Below, one piece after another: positions 41,496 to 49,227 of a stretch of 64,000 nt of DNA; within the stretch, counting starts at the first letter, position 1, and each line of letters begins with the position of its first letter. This stretch comes from Bacillus subtilis (GTDB taxonomy: Bacteria; Bacillota; Bacilli; Bacillales; Bacillaceae_C): assembly GCF_008764245.1 (NCBI RefSeq), contig NZ_VTQV01000006.1, positions 42,033 to 106,032 of the forward strand, in the 5' to 3' direction. The position numbers were made by a program, and so were the translations under genes. The notes below the pieces were generated by a model that was not told the DNA's origin, made no database searches, and saw only the letters and a list, made by a program, of their open reading frames with translations.

Positions 41496-42746
41496 CATTA
41501 ACTTCGCTATCTTCTTCGGCAAATCCGTATTTTCTTGCAATCCTCTAAATCTTTCTGCCCCTGGCCCGTAAGCATATACAGGTACATCTACACCTGTATG
41601 TTCATAAGTTGTCCAGCCTATTAACGCTCGTTTTGATAGAAGTTGATTGATAACTCGTTGTGGATCGTCTGCAACCTGAATTTTCCTTTGTTCCTCTGGA
41701 GTCAAAACAATGTTAGCATATTTCTTTAAAACATCTTTGCTATTACTTCGTTCATTATTTAACTGGGTCACCATATATTGCCCAGTAGCCTTGATATTTC
41801 GAAGAAAGTCAATATTGGCCGCATACTTGTTGTAACCCCCAATCGACATACCCCCTGTATTATGATCCCCAGCAATCACGACTAATGTTTGGCGATCTTT
41901 TTCTGCAAAATCTATTACTTGTTCTACCGCTTGTTCAAAGGCTTCTATATCCTTCATTGCCCATGCCGCATCATTCGCATGACCAGCCCAATCAATTTGT
42001 CCGCCTTCCACCATTAAGAAGAAACCATTCTTTTCTTTTTGTAAAATTTGAATCGCTGTTTCCGTCATTTCTTTTAAGCTAGGTTCCTTTGTCATATGCC
42101 GATCAAGTTCAGGAGACATCGCCCCATCAGAAAATAGGCCTAATAATTTACTAGAGGTGTTTCCTGGAGAAAGCATCTTACGATCGGTAATAATCTGGTA
42201 TCCTTCCTCCTGAGCACGGTTTCGTAACTTTTTGGGAAAGTACTTCATTCCCCCTCCAAATAAGACATCTACCTTATTATCTATAAGTTGCGGAGCAATT
42301 TCCGCCTCCATTTTTCGATTTTCCACATGGGAGGCAAAAGCCGCTGGAGTCGCATAGGTGATCGTTGTGGTTGTCACTAATCCTGTTTTCTTGCCGCTAG
42401 CTTTAGCCGCTTGTAAAATAGTTGGCAACTTTTCCCCTGTCGGTGACATAGCGATCATTCCGTTATTTGTTTTTACTCCTGTTGCCATTGCCGTTCCGCC
42501 TGCAGCAGAATCTGTTACGGCTGAACTTGCGGAATACGTTCGATGCATTCCGACCAACATATCATCCATAATGGAATTCTCCCCTTTATACCACCGGTAA
42601 CCCGTCGCATAAGCTGCTGAAAAACCATCCGGAATCATGAAAATAACGTTGGTGACAGGCCTCTTCTCAGCCGCAACGATCATTTCATTTGTTATAAATG
42701 GGAATATTCCTAAAAAAAATAATAACAACCAAACAAATCTTTTCAT
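41478..42746 (-). CDS. alkaline phosphatase (PhoA family)
   Basis: 422 aa, secreted: cleavable signal peptide MKRFVWLLLFFLGIFPFITN then about AAE. Active-site motifs: NVIFMIPDGFS (metal Asp), VTDSAAGGTAMATGVKT (nucleophile Ser), FASHVENR, MVEGGQIDWAGHANDAAWA (metal ligands) and IAGDHNTGGM. Final metal His is in YEHTGVDVPVYAYGP. It releases phosphate from monoesters outside the cell and is likely Pho-regulated, although no clear PhoP box was identified. Monocistronic, with its terminator starting inside the coding end. Confidence 0.93.
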   Translation of the reverse strand: MKRFVWLLLFFLGIFPFITNEMIVAAEKRPVTNVIFMIPDGFSAAYATGYRWYKGENSIMDDMLVGMHRTYSASSAVTDSAAGGTAMATGVKTNNGMIAMSPTGEKLPTILQAAKASGKKTGLVTTTTITYATPAAFASHVENRKMEAEIAPQLIDNKVDVLFGGGMKYFPKKLRNRAQEEGYQIITDRKMLSPGNTSSKLLGLFSDGAMSPELDRHMTKEPSLKEMTETAIQILQKEKNGFFLMVEGGQIDWAGHANDAAWAMKDIEAFEQAVEQVIDFAEKDRQTLVVIAGDHNTGGMSIGGYNKYAANIDFLRNIKATGQYMVTQLNNERSNSKDVLKKYANIVLTPEEQRKIQVADDPQRVINQLLSKRALIGWTTYEHTGVDVPVYAYGPGAERFRGLQENTDLPKKIAKLMNIPFQ

Positions 42747-42972
42747 TTTCAGCTCTCCTTAAAACTAGATGGTTAGTTAAGTTACTTTATTTTTGCACCT
42801 ACCCACTATATTATTCCTATGAACTGGACCTAAGGTCACATATAAATCAAGGACTAATTTCATCTTTTTATAAAAATGATATCTAACTTTTGCATTCTAA
42901 ATTGTCCTTTTCTAAAATGAGTAATGCTGGATTTCCAAAAGTCATAAACGAATGAAAATAGTTAGGAGTATT

Positions 42973-43677
42973 ATGATGAAAAAAATTAGCATCTTATTAA
43001 TGTGTACACTTTTACTAGCTGCCTGTAATAATGGAAAAAACACGGATGAAAATGCAGTAGATTCTGCACCATCTTCCACAGAAAATAGCCAGAATGAGGA
43101 CTCCATGAAGGAGGAAACATCTGGAACGGAAGAGGAATTGCCTCAAAACGAGAATCCAGATACAACAGAAAGCAATAACCCTGAGTCGGAAGAGCCCAAC
43201 GACTTTCCAGAACTCCCAATCGTTGCAGAGAAGACTGATGAACAAAACCTTATAAGCGAAGTTGTGACGGACACGAATGATAAGCGAATTATTTTGTATG
43301 AAATAGATGGGAAACAGAAATATAAAAGTATTTATATTAAAAATTCCGGCTATCTTAAGATTATTCAAATTGATGACAATGATCGTTTGATTTCTAATGA
43401 GAAAATAGAAAATAAGCATTCAGCTGAAACAGAAGACCATTCAGGTGAACAAACAACAGAATCAAGTGATTTCCCTGAATACACGATCGTAGAAAAAGAG
43501 ACAGGGGATCAAGATCTTACCAACGAAGTTGTAACAGATACGAAAAATAAGCGAATTGTTTTATATGAAAAAGATGGGATAAAAAAATACAAAAGCATTT
43601 ATATAAAGGACTCACACTATCTAAAAATTATCCAAATTGATGACAACGATCGTTTAATTTTCAATGAAAAAATATAA
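42973..43677 (+). CDS. lipoprotein with two tandem 69-residue repeats
   Basis: 234 aa from the ATG at 42973 (another ATG directly follows), with TTAGGAG upstream. Lipoprotein signal ending LLLAAC (lipid Cys at 18), a long acidic Ser/Thr/Glu/Asn linker, then two copies of one domain. Repeat 1 is encoded at 43201-43407 and repeat 2 at 43468-43674, about 50 of 69 residues identical. Shared strings are EVVTDT, KYKSIYIK and YLKIIQIDDNDRLI. No known family; the repeat looks like a small beta domain. The isolated gene has no regulator next to it. Confidence 0.8.
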   Translation: MMKKISILLMCTLLLAACNNGKNTDENAVDSAPSSTENSQNEDSMKEETSGTEEELPQNENPDTTESNNPESEEPNDFPELPIVAEKTDEQNLISEVVTDTNDKRIILYEIDGKQKYKSIYIKNSGYLKIIQIDDNDRLISNEKIENKHSAETEDHSGEQTTESSDFPEYTIVEKETGDQDLTNEVVTDTKNKRIVLYEKDGIKKYKSIYIKDSHYLKIIQIDDNDRLIFNEKI

Positions 43678-43919
43678 AGAAGAAACTAACAGGTGAAAAA
43701 TCCTGAGTTAAGCATCTTGTCCATCTCATATTCACAATCGCTGGCTGCTCCTTGCGCATATGGATTACGAAAAATCCTATAGACGATTTCACCCGCTGGT
43801 AAGAATGTTCCTACCCATCTTTTCCTTTATCCTTTACTTGAGAATTTATTTTATCCAAGATAAAAACTGCCAGTTTACAAATCGTAAAGAATACAAATTC
43901 TAAATTTTAAGGAGGGATA

Positions 43920-44192
43920 ATGAAGATGGCCAAGAACAAGATTTTGGTTCCTGAAGCGAGAGAGCAGCTAAATCAACTTAAAACCAACGTGATGAAAGAA
44001 AAAGGATATCATGTGGATGAAAACCATCCGGAGAATATTAAGTATGAAATTGCAAGGGAGCAGAATATTCCGCTAAAAAAAGGATATAATGGACAACTTA
44101 CATCCGAGCAAGCAGGGAAAATCGGTGGGCCAATCGGTGGGAATATGGTGAAGGAAATGATTAAAATGGCTCAGCAACAGTTACAAAAATAA
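43920..44192 (+). CDS. alpha/beta-type small acid-soluble spore protein
   Basis: 90 aa with AGGAGG 4-5 bases before the ATG; a second ATG is two codons on. DNA-binding spore core protein: KILVPEAREQLNQLK, the germination-protease site region IKYEIAREQNIPL and the C-terminal GGPIGGNMVKEMIKMAQQQL. It belongs to a longer, divergent subgroup with an insert (KEKGYHVDENHPEN) between the two halves. Expression is expected in the forespore (sigma-G), though I could not fix a promoter. It shows that the organism sporulates. Confidence 0.92.
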   Translation: MKMAKNKILVPEAREQLNQLKTNVMKEKGYHVDENHPENIKYEIAREQNIPLKKGYNGQLTSEQAGKIGGPIGGNMVKEMIKMAQQQLQK

Positions 44193-44237
44193 GGGTGGCA
44201 CCGCCGAATATTCTCGAAAAGTACTAGGTATAAGATA

Positions 44238-44274
44238 AGGGGCCATCCAATCGGTAAATTGGATGGCCCTGTTT
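44238..44274. terminator. bidirectional terminator, SASP/SMR
   Basis: GGGCCATCCAATC pairs with GATTTACC-flanked ATTGGATGGCCC: a strong 12-bp stem between convergent genes. Confidence 0.85.
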
Positions 44275-44275
44275 A

Positions 44276-44590
44276 TCAGGAGACAGCTTTTAATCCTGTA
44301 ACTCCGATAACGATTAAAGCAACGCTAATCAGTCTAGCCCGACTTCTTGGCTCATCAAAGAAGATCATGTTGACAAGCACCGCCCCAGCCGTGCCAATCC
44401 CAATCCAAACAGCATAGGCAACACTCACTTGTAAATAATGAAAAGCGGCATATAAAAAGACAAAAGAGGCACCAAAGCCCCCTAAATAAAGGGACCCGCT
44501 TTTCCAAGTCTTCTTTTGGCTATACATTTTTAATCCCATTGTTCCAACAATTTCACTAATGGCTGCTAACATGACATAAACCCAACCCAT
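44276..44590 (-). CDS. SMR family efflux subunit (YvdR/YkkD-like)
   Basis: 104 aa, four membrane segments, small multidrug resistance family. Conserved Glu in segment 1 (AAISEIVGTMGLKMY) and segment 3 pattern VAYAVWIGIGTAGAVLV. It lies one base after the companion SMR gene; such pairs work as heterodimers. Together with the upstream TetR gene this reproduces the yvdT-yvdS-yvdR order of B. subtilis. Substrates could be cationic drugs or guanidinium-like compounds. Confidence 0.9.
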   Translation of the reverse strand: MGWVYVMLAAISEIVGTMGLKMYSQKKTWKSGSLYLGGFGASFVFLYAAFHYLQVSVAYAVWIGIGTAGAVLVNMIFFDEPRSRARLISVALIVIGVTGLKAVS

Positions 44591-44591
44591 T

Positions 44592-44927
44592 TTAAACCGT
44601 TCCTTTCTCTTCTTTCCGATCTGCTAAATTTAATCCAATGACCCCTGCAACCAAAATCGCGATGAATAGGACTTTTCCGGCATTTAACATTTGCTCAAAA
44701 AAGACAATATCCATTAAAGCCGTCCCCACCGTTCCAACTCCCGCAAAGGTCGCATAAACCGATCCAGTCGGAAGGAGTTCACAAGCTTTCGTTAAAAAGT
44801 GGAAATCGACAAAAATAAAAAAGACAATCAAGATCCAATGCCACCAGTGATTCGCTGTATTAAACCCATAGATCCAGACCAATTCAAAAAAACTAGTCAG
44901 ACCAACATAAAGCCATGCTTTTTTCAA
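44592..44927 (-). CDS. SMR family efflux subunit (YvdS/YkkC-like)
   Basis: 111 aa from the TTG at 44927, with AAAGGAGG 7 bases upstream; the frame is open further upstream but runs through an operator. Four membrane segments, conserved Glu in TSFFELVWIYGFN, and GSVYATFAGVGTVGTALMD. It has extra residues at the N-terminus of helix 1 and a charged tail (LADRKEEKGTV), as in the YkkC/YvdS partner of asymmetric SMR pairs. Its stop overlaps the ribosome site of the second subunit. Confidence 0.9.
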   Translation of the reverse strand: MKKAWLYVGLTSFFELVWIYGFNTANHWWHWILIVFFIFVDFHFLTKACELLPTGSVYATFAGVGTVGTALMDIVFFEQMLNAGKVLFIAILVAGVIGLNLADRKEEKGTV

Positions 44928-44946
44928 AATCCTTCCTCCTTTTAAT

Positions 44947-44967
44947 AATGAATGATTATCAGTCATT
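44947..44967. promoter_or_regulatory. TetR operator 1 (SMR genes)
   Basis: AATGAATGATTATCAGTCATT: arms AATGA/TCATT and an inner TGAT-T-ATCA. The same 21-bp pattern recurs at 45661-45681 in front of the regulator gene. It lies 20 bases upstream of the SMR start. Confidence 0.75.
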
Positions 44968-45015
44968 TTCGTTTATAGATGGAAGTCCCCTTTCTAATGA
45001 GACCCCATTCTCTCT

Positions 45016-45585
45016 TCATACTCCTAATGCATGAATTAAAAAAGAATGAACTTCTTGCTTTTGAATATCCGCCTCTTGCTCTTGATTGGAATCATAGAGA
45101 AAGACTTGTTCTGCCGCCGATTCAATCAATCCGATTACAAGCTTAGAAACGCGCTCCGTGTTCACTGAATCTCGAATCGTACCTGCAGTTTGTGCTTCTT
45201 TCAAGAAGTCACTCATCCATAGATAAAAAGGCTCATAAACCGTTTCCCATTCCTTCATATACTCTGATGTTGCCATACCTGCATATACCATCGCCAACAC
45301 TTCGTGATAGCTCTCTGCCACAGAAAAAATGGCATCAATAACTTGCGTAAGCCGTGTAGAAAAATCAGCTTCTTGCTTCACTGTAGCGCGAATTTCCTCG
45401 ATACTTTTCTCTACCAGCACTTCTGCAATCGCAGGCATTACCGCCATTTTAGAAGAAAAATATAAATAATACGTCCCTTGCGCAATCCCGGCTAATTTGA
45501 CAATATCCGAAATCTTTGTTTTTTCAACACCCTTCTCTCGAAAAACCTCAACAGCAGCTTGAACAATTCGCTCTCGTTTATTCAT
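45016..45585 (-). CDS. TetR family regulator of the SMR pair (YvdT-like)
   Basis: 189 aa. Helix-turn-helix KTKISDIVKLAGIAQGTYYLYF at about 22-43 and a helical ligand domain ending in EQVFLYDSNQEQEADIQ. It precedes the two SMR genes, separated by about 90 bp holding an operator; a second operator copy lies in front of its own start. It is therefore probably an autorepressor that also represses the efflux pair and is released by a pump substrate. Confidence 0.9.
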   Translation of the reverse strand: MNKRERIVQAAVEVFREKGVEKTKISDIVKLAGIAQGTYYLYFSSKMAVMPAIAEVLVEKSIEEIRATVKQEADFSTRLTQVIDAIFSVAESYHEVLAMVYAGMATSEYMKEWETVYEPFYLWMSDFLKEAQTAGTIRDSVNTERVSKLVIGLIESAAEQVFLYDSNQEQEADIQKQEVHSFLIHALGV

Positions 45586-45660
45586 ATCGCCACATCCCTA
45601 AATGTATTACCATCTCTCTTTACATCCAAACGATTATTCATTCGTACTACTTCACTTGTA

Positions 45661-45681
45661 CATGACTGACTATCATTCATT
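45661..45681. promoter_or_regulatory. TetR operator 2 (regulator gene)
   Basis: CATGACTGACTATCATTCATT, the reverse complement form of operator 1 with three differences. It lies about 75 bases upstream of the TetR start. Confidence 0.72.
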
Positions 45682-45693
45682 ATAACATAAAAA

Positions 45694-45745
45694 ATAGTGC
45701 CAGGCACGTCTCAAAAAGTATCGAAAATTGCCTGGCACCACCCAG
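45694..45745 (-). terminator. hairpin with GTGCCAGGCA arms after the DUF5068 gene
   Basis: GTGCCAGGCA and TGCCTGGCAC form a 10-bp stem around a 24-base loop. On the minus strand TATTTTTTATG follows, so it can end the lipoprotein transcript. The GTGCCAGGCAC word is a frequent intergenic motif in Bacillus. Confidence 0.65.
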
Positions 45746-45758
45746 TTTTGGTCAAAGC

Positions 45759-47033
45759 TTATTTCTTCATTGGTAAATCAAATTGAACGGATTTTTCTTT
45801 AAATAGTCGTTTCGCATTTTCATCAGCCAATGGACCAATTTGCAATTTCAGCTCTTTGAAAATACCGAATTCATCTTCACGGAATAGGAATACGGCTAAC
45901 CCTTCAAATGTGTCTCCAGGTTCTACCATTCCTCTTACGGTTGGTTCTAACATACCTTGTGATAACATCGTTCCACGATCATCTACATGTAGTTTTCTTT
46001 CGATGAAAGATTGATCAAAGGCAGTATCACTGTTATTTTCAACCGTGAATTTAGCTGTTAACGCAACCAATGGTCCATCACCAAAATTCTTAAACCGCTC
46101 TTTATTACCCTCCGTAGGTGTAATATTGGCATATTGCACCCCATTCAGTGTCACTTTCACCTTATCAATTTCCTTTGTTTCATTGATATCTTCTTTCGAG
46201 AAGAATAATTCTTTCTCTGCTACTGTATCAGTGACCATTTTATCTTGATAAAGATTGGCGGTAGCTCCCGCTTTCTCTTTTCCTTCATCAGACAATGGAA
46301 GTGGAATGACGCCCTCTTCCCCGATTCGATCACTTACATCATCTCCACGCCATAAAGCATCAATTTTCAAAATAGGTAGCTTCGATTTTTCGAATTGTTC
46401 TTTTGTGATCAAGAAAGCATCCAAACCTGTAAAAGATTTCCCAGCTGAATAAAGAGAAGCCCCTTCAGTAGAATCATCTTTCATCCACTGATCACGGTCG
46501 ACTAATGTCGTTCTTTTTACAATAGGTTCTGTCGCATCATCTGTCTGCATAGATAGCCCGCCAGCGTAACTAATTTCATCTTCTGATTGGTTATCAAGTG
46601 TCAATTTTAATGTTAAGACATATCCCTCGTCTTCATCATTAAAAGAACCCTTAGCTGACTCATTCATATTGCTTACATGGACAATTTGGTACTCATCAAT
46701 TGTCATGCTGACCTTGTCACTAAATGCATGGGAAAGGCCTGGGTTTTTATTTGTAAATACAACCTCTACATCCCCACCAGTATACTCCTCAATATATGGA
46801 TTCAGTATTCCCCCATCGTTTTCCTCATTCTGGGAAGAATCCTCTTCTTCCTTCTCATCCTTTTCTGTATCCTTCGAATCATCTGAAGCCTTTTCTTTCT
46901 GAGCACCATCATTTTTTTCAGTCTGTCCTACATTTTCTTTAGATGTAGGCTTGGCTTCCCCTTTGTCTTTACCACCGCAAGCCCCTAATAACAGAAGGGC
47001 TAAAATACTCATTAGCACTAAAAACTTTTTCAT
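45759..47033 (-). CDS. DUF5068-type lipoprotein
   Basis: 424 aa. Lipoprotein signal ending LLLLGAC (lipid Cys at 19), then a highly charged linker of about 55 residues (Lys/Asp/Glu/Ser), then two similar beta-sandwich halves: the first has YVLTLKLTLDNQSEDEISYA, the second LVALTAKFTVENNSDTAFDQ. Each half is followed by a region on whether the value is set by GLDAFLI or GLAVFLF. This internal symmetry resembles DUF4352/DUF5068 immunoglobulin-like lipoproteins. Function unknown. Monocistronic. Confidence 0.78.
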   Translation of the reverse strand: MKKFLVLMSILALLLLGACGGKDKGEAKPTSKENVGQTEKNDGAQKEKASDDSKDTEKDEKEEEDSSQNEENDGGILNPYIEEYTGGDVEVVFTNKNPGLSHAFSDKVSMTIDEYQIVHVSNMNESAKGSFNDEDEGYVLTLKLTLDNQSEDEISYAGGLSMQTDDATEPIVKRTTLVDRDQWMKDDSTEGASLYSAGKSFTGLDAFLITKEQFEKSKLPILKIDALWRGDDVSDRIGEEGVIPLPLSDEGKEKAGATANLYQDKMVTDTVAEKELFFSKEDINETKEIDKVKVTLNGVQYANITPTEGNKERFKNFGDGPLVALTAKFTVENNSDTAFDQSFIERKLHVDDRGTMLSQGMLEPTVRGMVEPGDTFEGLAVFLFREDEFGIFKELKLQIGPLADENAKRLFKEKSVQFDLPMKK

Positions 47034-47344
47034 GTTTCACTCCCCCTTAATGTTTACGTTAAACACGCATTCAATCATAGCACTTTCAAGTTCATCCTTT
47101 AGTTTCTTTTTCAAATTCCTATCTTTTTTACTACAAATTAGCGAATAAAGTAATAGGGGAAACGGATATGCCGCTCTATTCCTGTGATAATAGACCTGGA
47201 CAATTAGACACTTTATGGCGTTGTTTAAAGTAAAACCATTTTAAACGAAACCATCTCCCTCTTTTAAACGTAGATGGGATAAGTGCTTAATTATAAGTAA
47301 TAGAGAGCAAGTTTGACAGATGACAAATGGGAGGAGAGTGGAAT
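47034..47344. other. intergenic gap, 311 bp
   Basis: Divergent region between the DUF5068 lipoprotein and YbjQ-like genes. It must hold both promoters, but I see no near-consensus pair, repeat, RNA gene or coding frame of note. GGGAGGAG at 47330-47337 is the YbjQ ribosome site. Confidence 0.4.
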
Positions 47345-47665
47345 ATGATTGTTGTCACAACTGAACAAATCGCGAATCACAAAGTAACTGAAGTGAAAGG
47401 ACCTGTATTTGGATTAACTGTTCGAGCACGTGGGGTTGGAAAGGATATATTTGCTTCTTTGAAAGGCTTAGTTGGCGGAGAAATTAGCGAATACACAGAA
47501 ATGCTAGAGGATGCTCGAAAACAAGCGCTAGATCGGATGGTTGAAAATGCTAAGGCGATGGGTGCCAATGCGATTATTATGGTGCGCTTTGACTCAGGGG
47601 AAATCGGCCAGAACATGAGTGAAATTGTCGCATATGGAACAGCTGTTATCGCAGAAGAGGTATAG
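47345..47665 (+). CDS. YbjQ family (UPF0145) protein
   Basis: 106 aa from the ATG at 47345, with GGGAGGAG upstream; a TTG-type start at 47327 would lie before that site. Compact homopentamer-forming fold of the YbjQ family: VTEVKGPVFGLTVRARGVGK, KGLVGGEISEYTEMLEDARK, ALDRMVENAKAMGANAIIMV and YGTAVIAEEV. Annotated elsewhere as putative heavy-metal-binding; real role unknown. It is followed after 5 bases by a small membrane protein gene. Confidence 0.9.
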   Translation: MIVVTTEQIANHKVTEVKGPVFGLTVRARGVGKDIFASLKGLVGGEISEYTEMLEDARKQALDRMVENAKAMGANAIIMVRFDSGEIGQNMSEIVAYGTAVIAEEV

Positions 47666-47670
47666 AGAAG

Positions 47671-47898
47671 ATGGCCGTGGTGCTTAGCTTCTACGGTTTA
47701 AGCATGATTGCTCTTATCGTTTTGGCCATCGGGTCATGGTTTGTTTGGGATCGCCGCTATAAAAAGCAACCAGATCAAACTATACCTGAGGGATATATCC
47801 GAACAAAGGAAGTTTTTATCGATCCTACGACTAAGAAAAAAATGGTCGTTTATTTTCACCCCGAAACAGGAGATAGAATTTATAAAGAAGAACCCTGA
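47671..47898 (+). CDS. small single-span membrane protein beside YbjQ
   Basis: 75 aa. One N-terminal membrane segment (LSMIALIVLAIGSWFVW), then a soluble tail with YIRTKEVFIDPTTKKKMVVY and FHPETGDRIYKEEP. No family name recognised. Five bases after the YbjQ gene and sharing its terminator, so probably co-functional with it. The terminator stem begins in its last codons. Confidence 0.8.
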   Translation: MAVVLSFYGLSMIALIVLAIGSWFVWDRRYKKQPDQTIPEGYIRTKEVFIDPTTKKKMVVYFHPETGDRIYKEEP

Positions 47899-47923
47899 AG
47901 CCGTATTCAGGGTTCTTTAAGTG
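47886..47923 (+). terminator. terminator overlapping a stop codon
   Basis: AGAACCCTGA, with the TGA stop, pairs with TTCAGGGTTCT around a 7-base loop, then TT. Confidence 0.85.
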
Positions 47924-48031
47924 GTTTTTTCCATTAAATCGTAGTAGGATACACCTCCAGCCTCTATAAACTTTTTAAACTTTGATAATTAACTCAATTC
48001 GACAAAATGAATTCTGAAGAGGTTAGAAGCG

Positions 48032-48039
48032 TGTTATAA
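48032..48039 (+). promoter_or_regulatory. -10 element upstream of the UPF0104 gene
   Basis: TGTTATAAT near 48031-48039 is an extended -10 (TGn-TATAAT) about 45 bases before the start codon. No good -35 is seen. Confidence 0.55.
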
Positions 48040-48081
48040 TAAAGTATATTTTGCAACTAAGAATGTCATGGGGTGCTTTGT

Positions 48082-49017
48082 TTGAAGGGGATACCAGATA
48101 AGCTACTACAATTCGTCAAAATTATATTTCCATTGGTGCTATTGATCTTAGCAGGGACGGAACTAGGTGAAATTGTGAGAAGCACAGATTTTCATCTGTT
48201 AAGCAATCAAATCAGAAATATGAATGATTATATGATTCTCTTTCTATTTATTGCGGCCATGATAGCCATTTCCCCCATGTTTTTATACGATATAATTCTC
48301 TTGAGGGCATTGAACGTTAGACGATCCATCCTAACGACCATTAAACAGTCCTTTATAGTGAATTCCATTTCTAATTTTATTGGCTTTGGCGGAATTGCGG
48401 GCTTGATGCTGAGAAGTTTTTATTATTCTCCTTATAAAAGAAATAAGTTAAATTTTTTAAAAAACGTGACCTCTGTCACCTTATTTTCCTTAACAGGAAT
48501 GTCCGTCTTGGCCTGGGTTGCCTTGGTTGGGTATCGTCATTTCCCTCTATTCTCGGAAACACCTTTTTCTGTTTTCATTGTGTTGGCGATGGGGCTTTAC
48601 CTTCCCATTATGATTGGCTTTCATCTTTTTCAGCGAAAACAAGGGAAGCCTTCTCTGATAAATAAAACGACCGGAATTCAGCTTGTTCTCTCCTCTATTT
48701 TAGAATGGTCCGCGATCATCGTGATCATTTGGTTGATTACTCTTTCCCTTCATATTCCGATTGGCTTTTTTCAATTACTGCCGATCTTTATTGTCGCATC
48801 TTGTGCAGGAAATTTAAGTATGATTCCTGGTGGGATCGGTTCCTTTGATGTGGTCTTTCTATGGGGAATGGAAAGCTATGGAATTCTAGATGAAAATGTT
48901 CTTGTGTTACTGATTTTCTATCGTCTTAGTTATTTGGTTGTTCCGTTTTTAATATCTGCTATTTTGTTTATGATAGATTATTCAAACAGAAGGAGGTATT
49001 CAGGAAATATAGTTTAA
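48082..49017 (+). CDS. UPF0104/MprF-like flippase domain protein
   Basis: 311 aa from the TTG at 48082, six bases after GGGGTG; a GTG at 48073 is less well placed. Eight or so membrane segments. It matches the flippase half of MprF: SNFIGFGGIAGLMLRSFYY, and SMIPGGIGSFDVVFLWGM with the conserved PGGIG. It lacks the cytosolic aminoacyl-transferase domain, so it cannot make lysyl-phosphatidylglycerol by itself. Stand-alone forms (YbhN type) probably move lipids or lipid-linked molecules. Confidence 0.87.
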   Translation: MKGIPDKLLQFVKIIFPLVLLILAGTELGEIVRSTDFHLLSNQIRNMNDYMILFLFIAAMIAISPMFLYDIILLRALNVRRSILTTIKQSFIVNSISNFIGFGGIAGLMLRSFYYSPYKRNKLNFLKNVTSVTLFSLTGMSVLAWVALVGYRHFPLFSETPFSVFIVLAMGLYLPIMIGFHLFQRKQGKPSLINKTTGIQLVLSSILEWSAIIVIIWLITLSLHIPIGFFQLLPIFIVASCAGNLSMIPGGIGSFDVVFLWGMESYGILDENVLVLLIFYRLSYLVVPFLISAILFMIDYSNRRRYSGNIV

Positions 49018-49055
49018 AATGGATATCTCCGTCTGGCTTCATTATATTCTACTTT

Positions 49056-49090
49056 ATAGAAAAAAGGGCCTCTAGATGACCCCTTTTTCA
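49056..49090. terminator. bidirectional terminator
   Basis: AAAAAGGGCC and the GACCCCTTTTT side pair around CTCTAGAT, with T-rich sequence on both strands. It ends the flippase gene on the plus strand and, past the repeat, the mevalonate operon on the minus strand. Confidence 0.75.
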
Positions 49091-49205
49091 TTAGACCTGC
49101 AGGACGTTTGTCACAAAGCGTGGCGATTGTTGTCACGAATTCAGGCCAATAGGACGTTGGTCAAGACGGCGAAGGCATGCGAAAGCGGCGCCTTTAGCCG
49201 TTTAT
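49090..49205 (-). repeat. GGCTAAAGGCGCC repeat, copy 2
   Basis: Minus-strand words GGATAAACGGCTAAAGGCGC, GCATGCCTTCGCCGT, GACCAACGTCCTATTGGCC and CGTCCTGCAGG match 22960-23071 in order. It sits between the fni stop and the terminator. Confidence 0.8.
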
Positions 49206-49227
49206 CCTTTGTTCATTCATTTGATCC

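Noticed and set aside
44188-44272. T-box-like sequence: GGGTGGCACCGCCG right after the SASP gene, followed by a terminator hairpin
   Set aside because: It resembles the T-box antiterminator core, but no specifier stem or upstream leader exists because the SASP coding region is directly upstream, and the next gene is convergent.
45694-45745. GTGCCAGGCA hairpin as a separate mobile element
   Set aside because: Only one copy occurs in the window and it is placed and built like a terminator, so it is listed as such.
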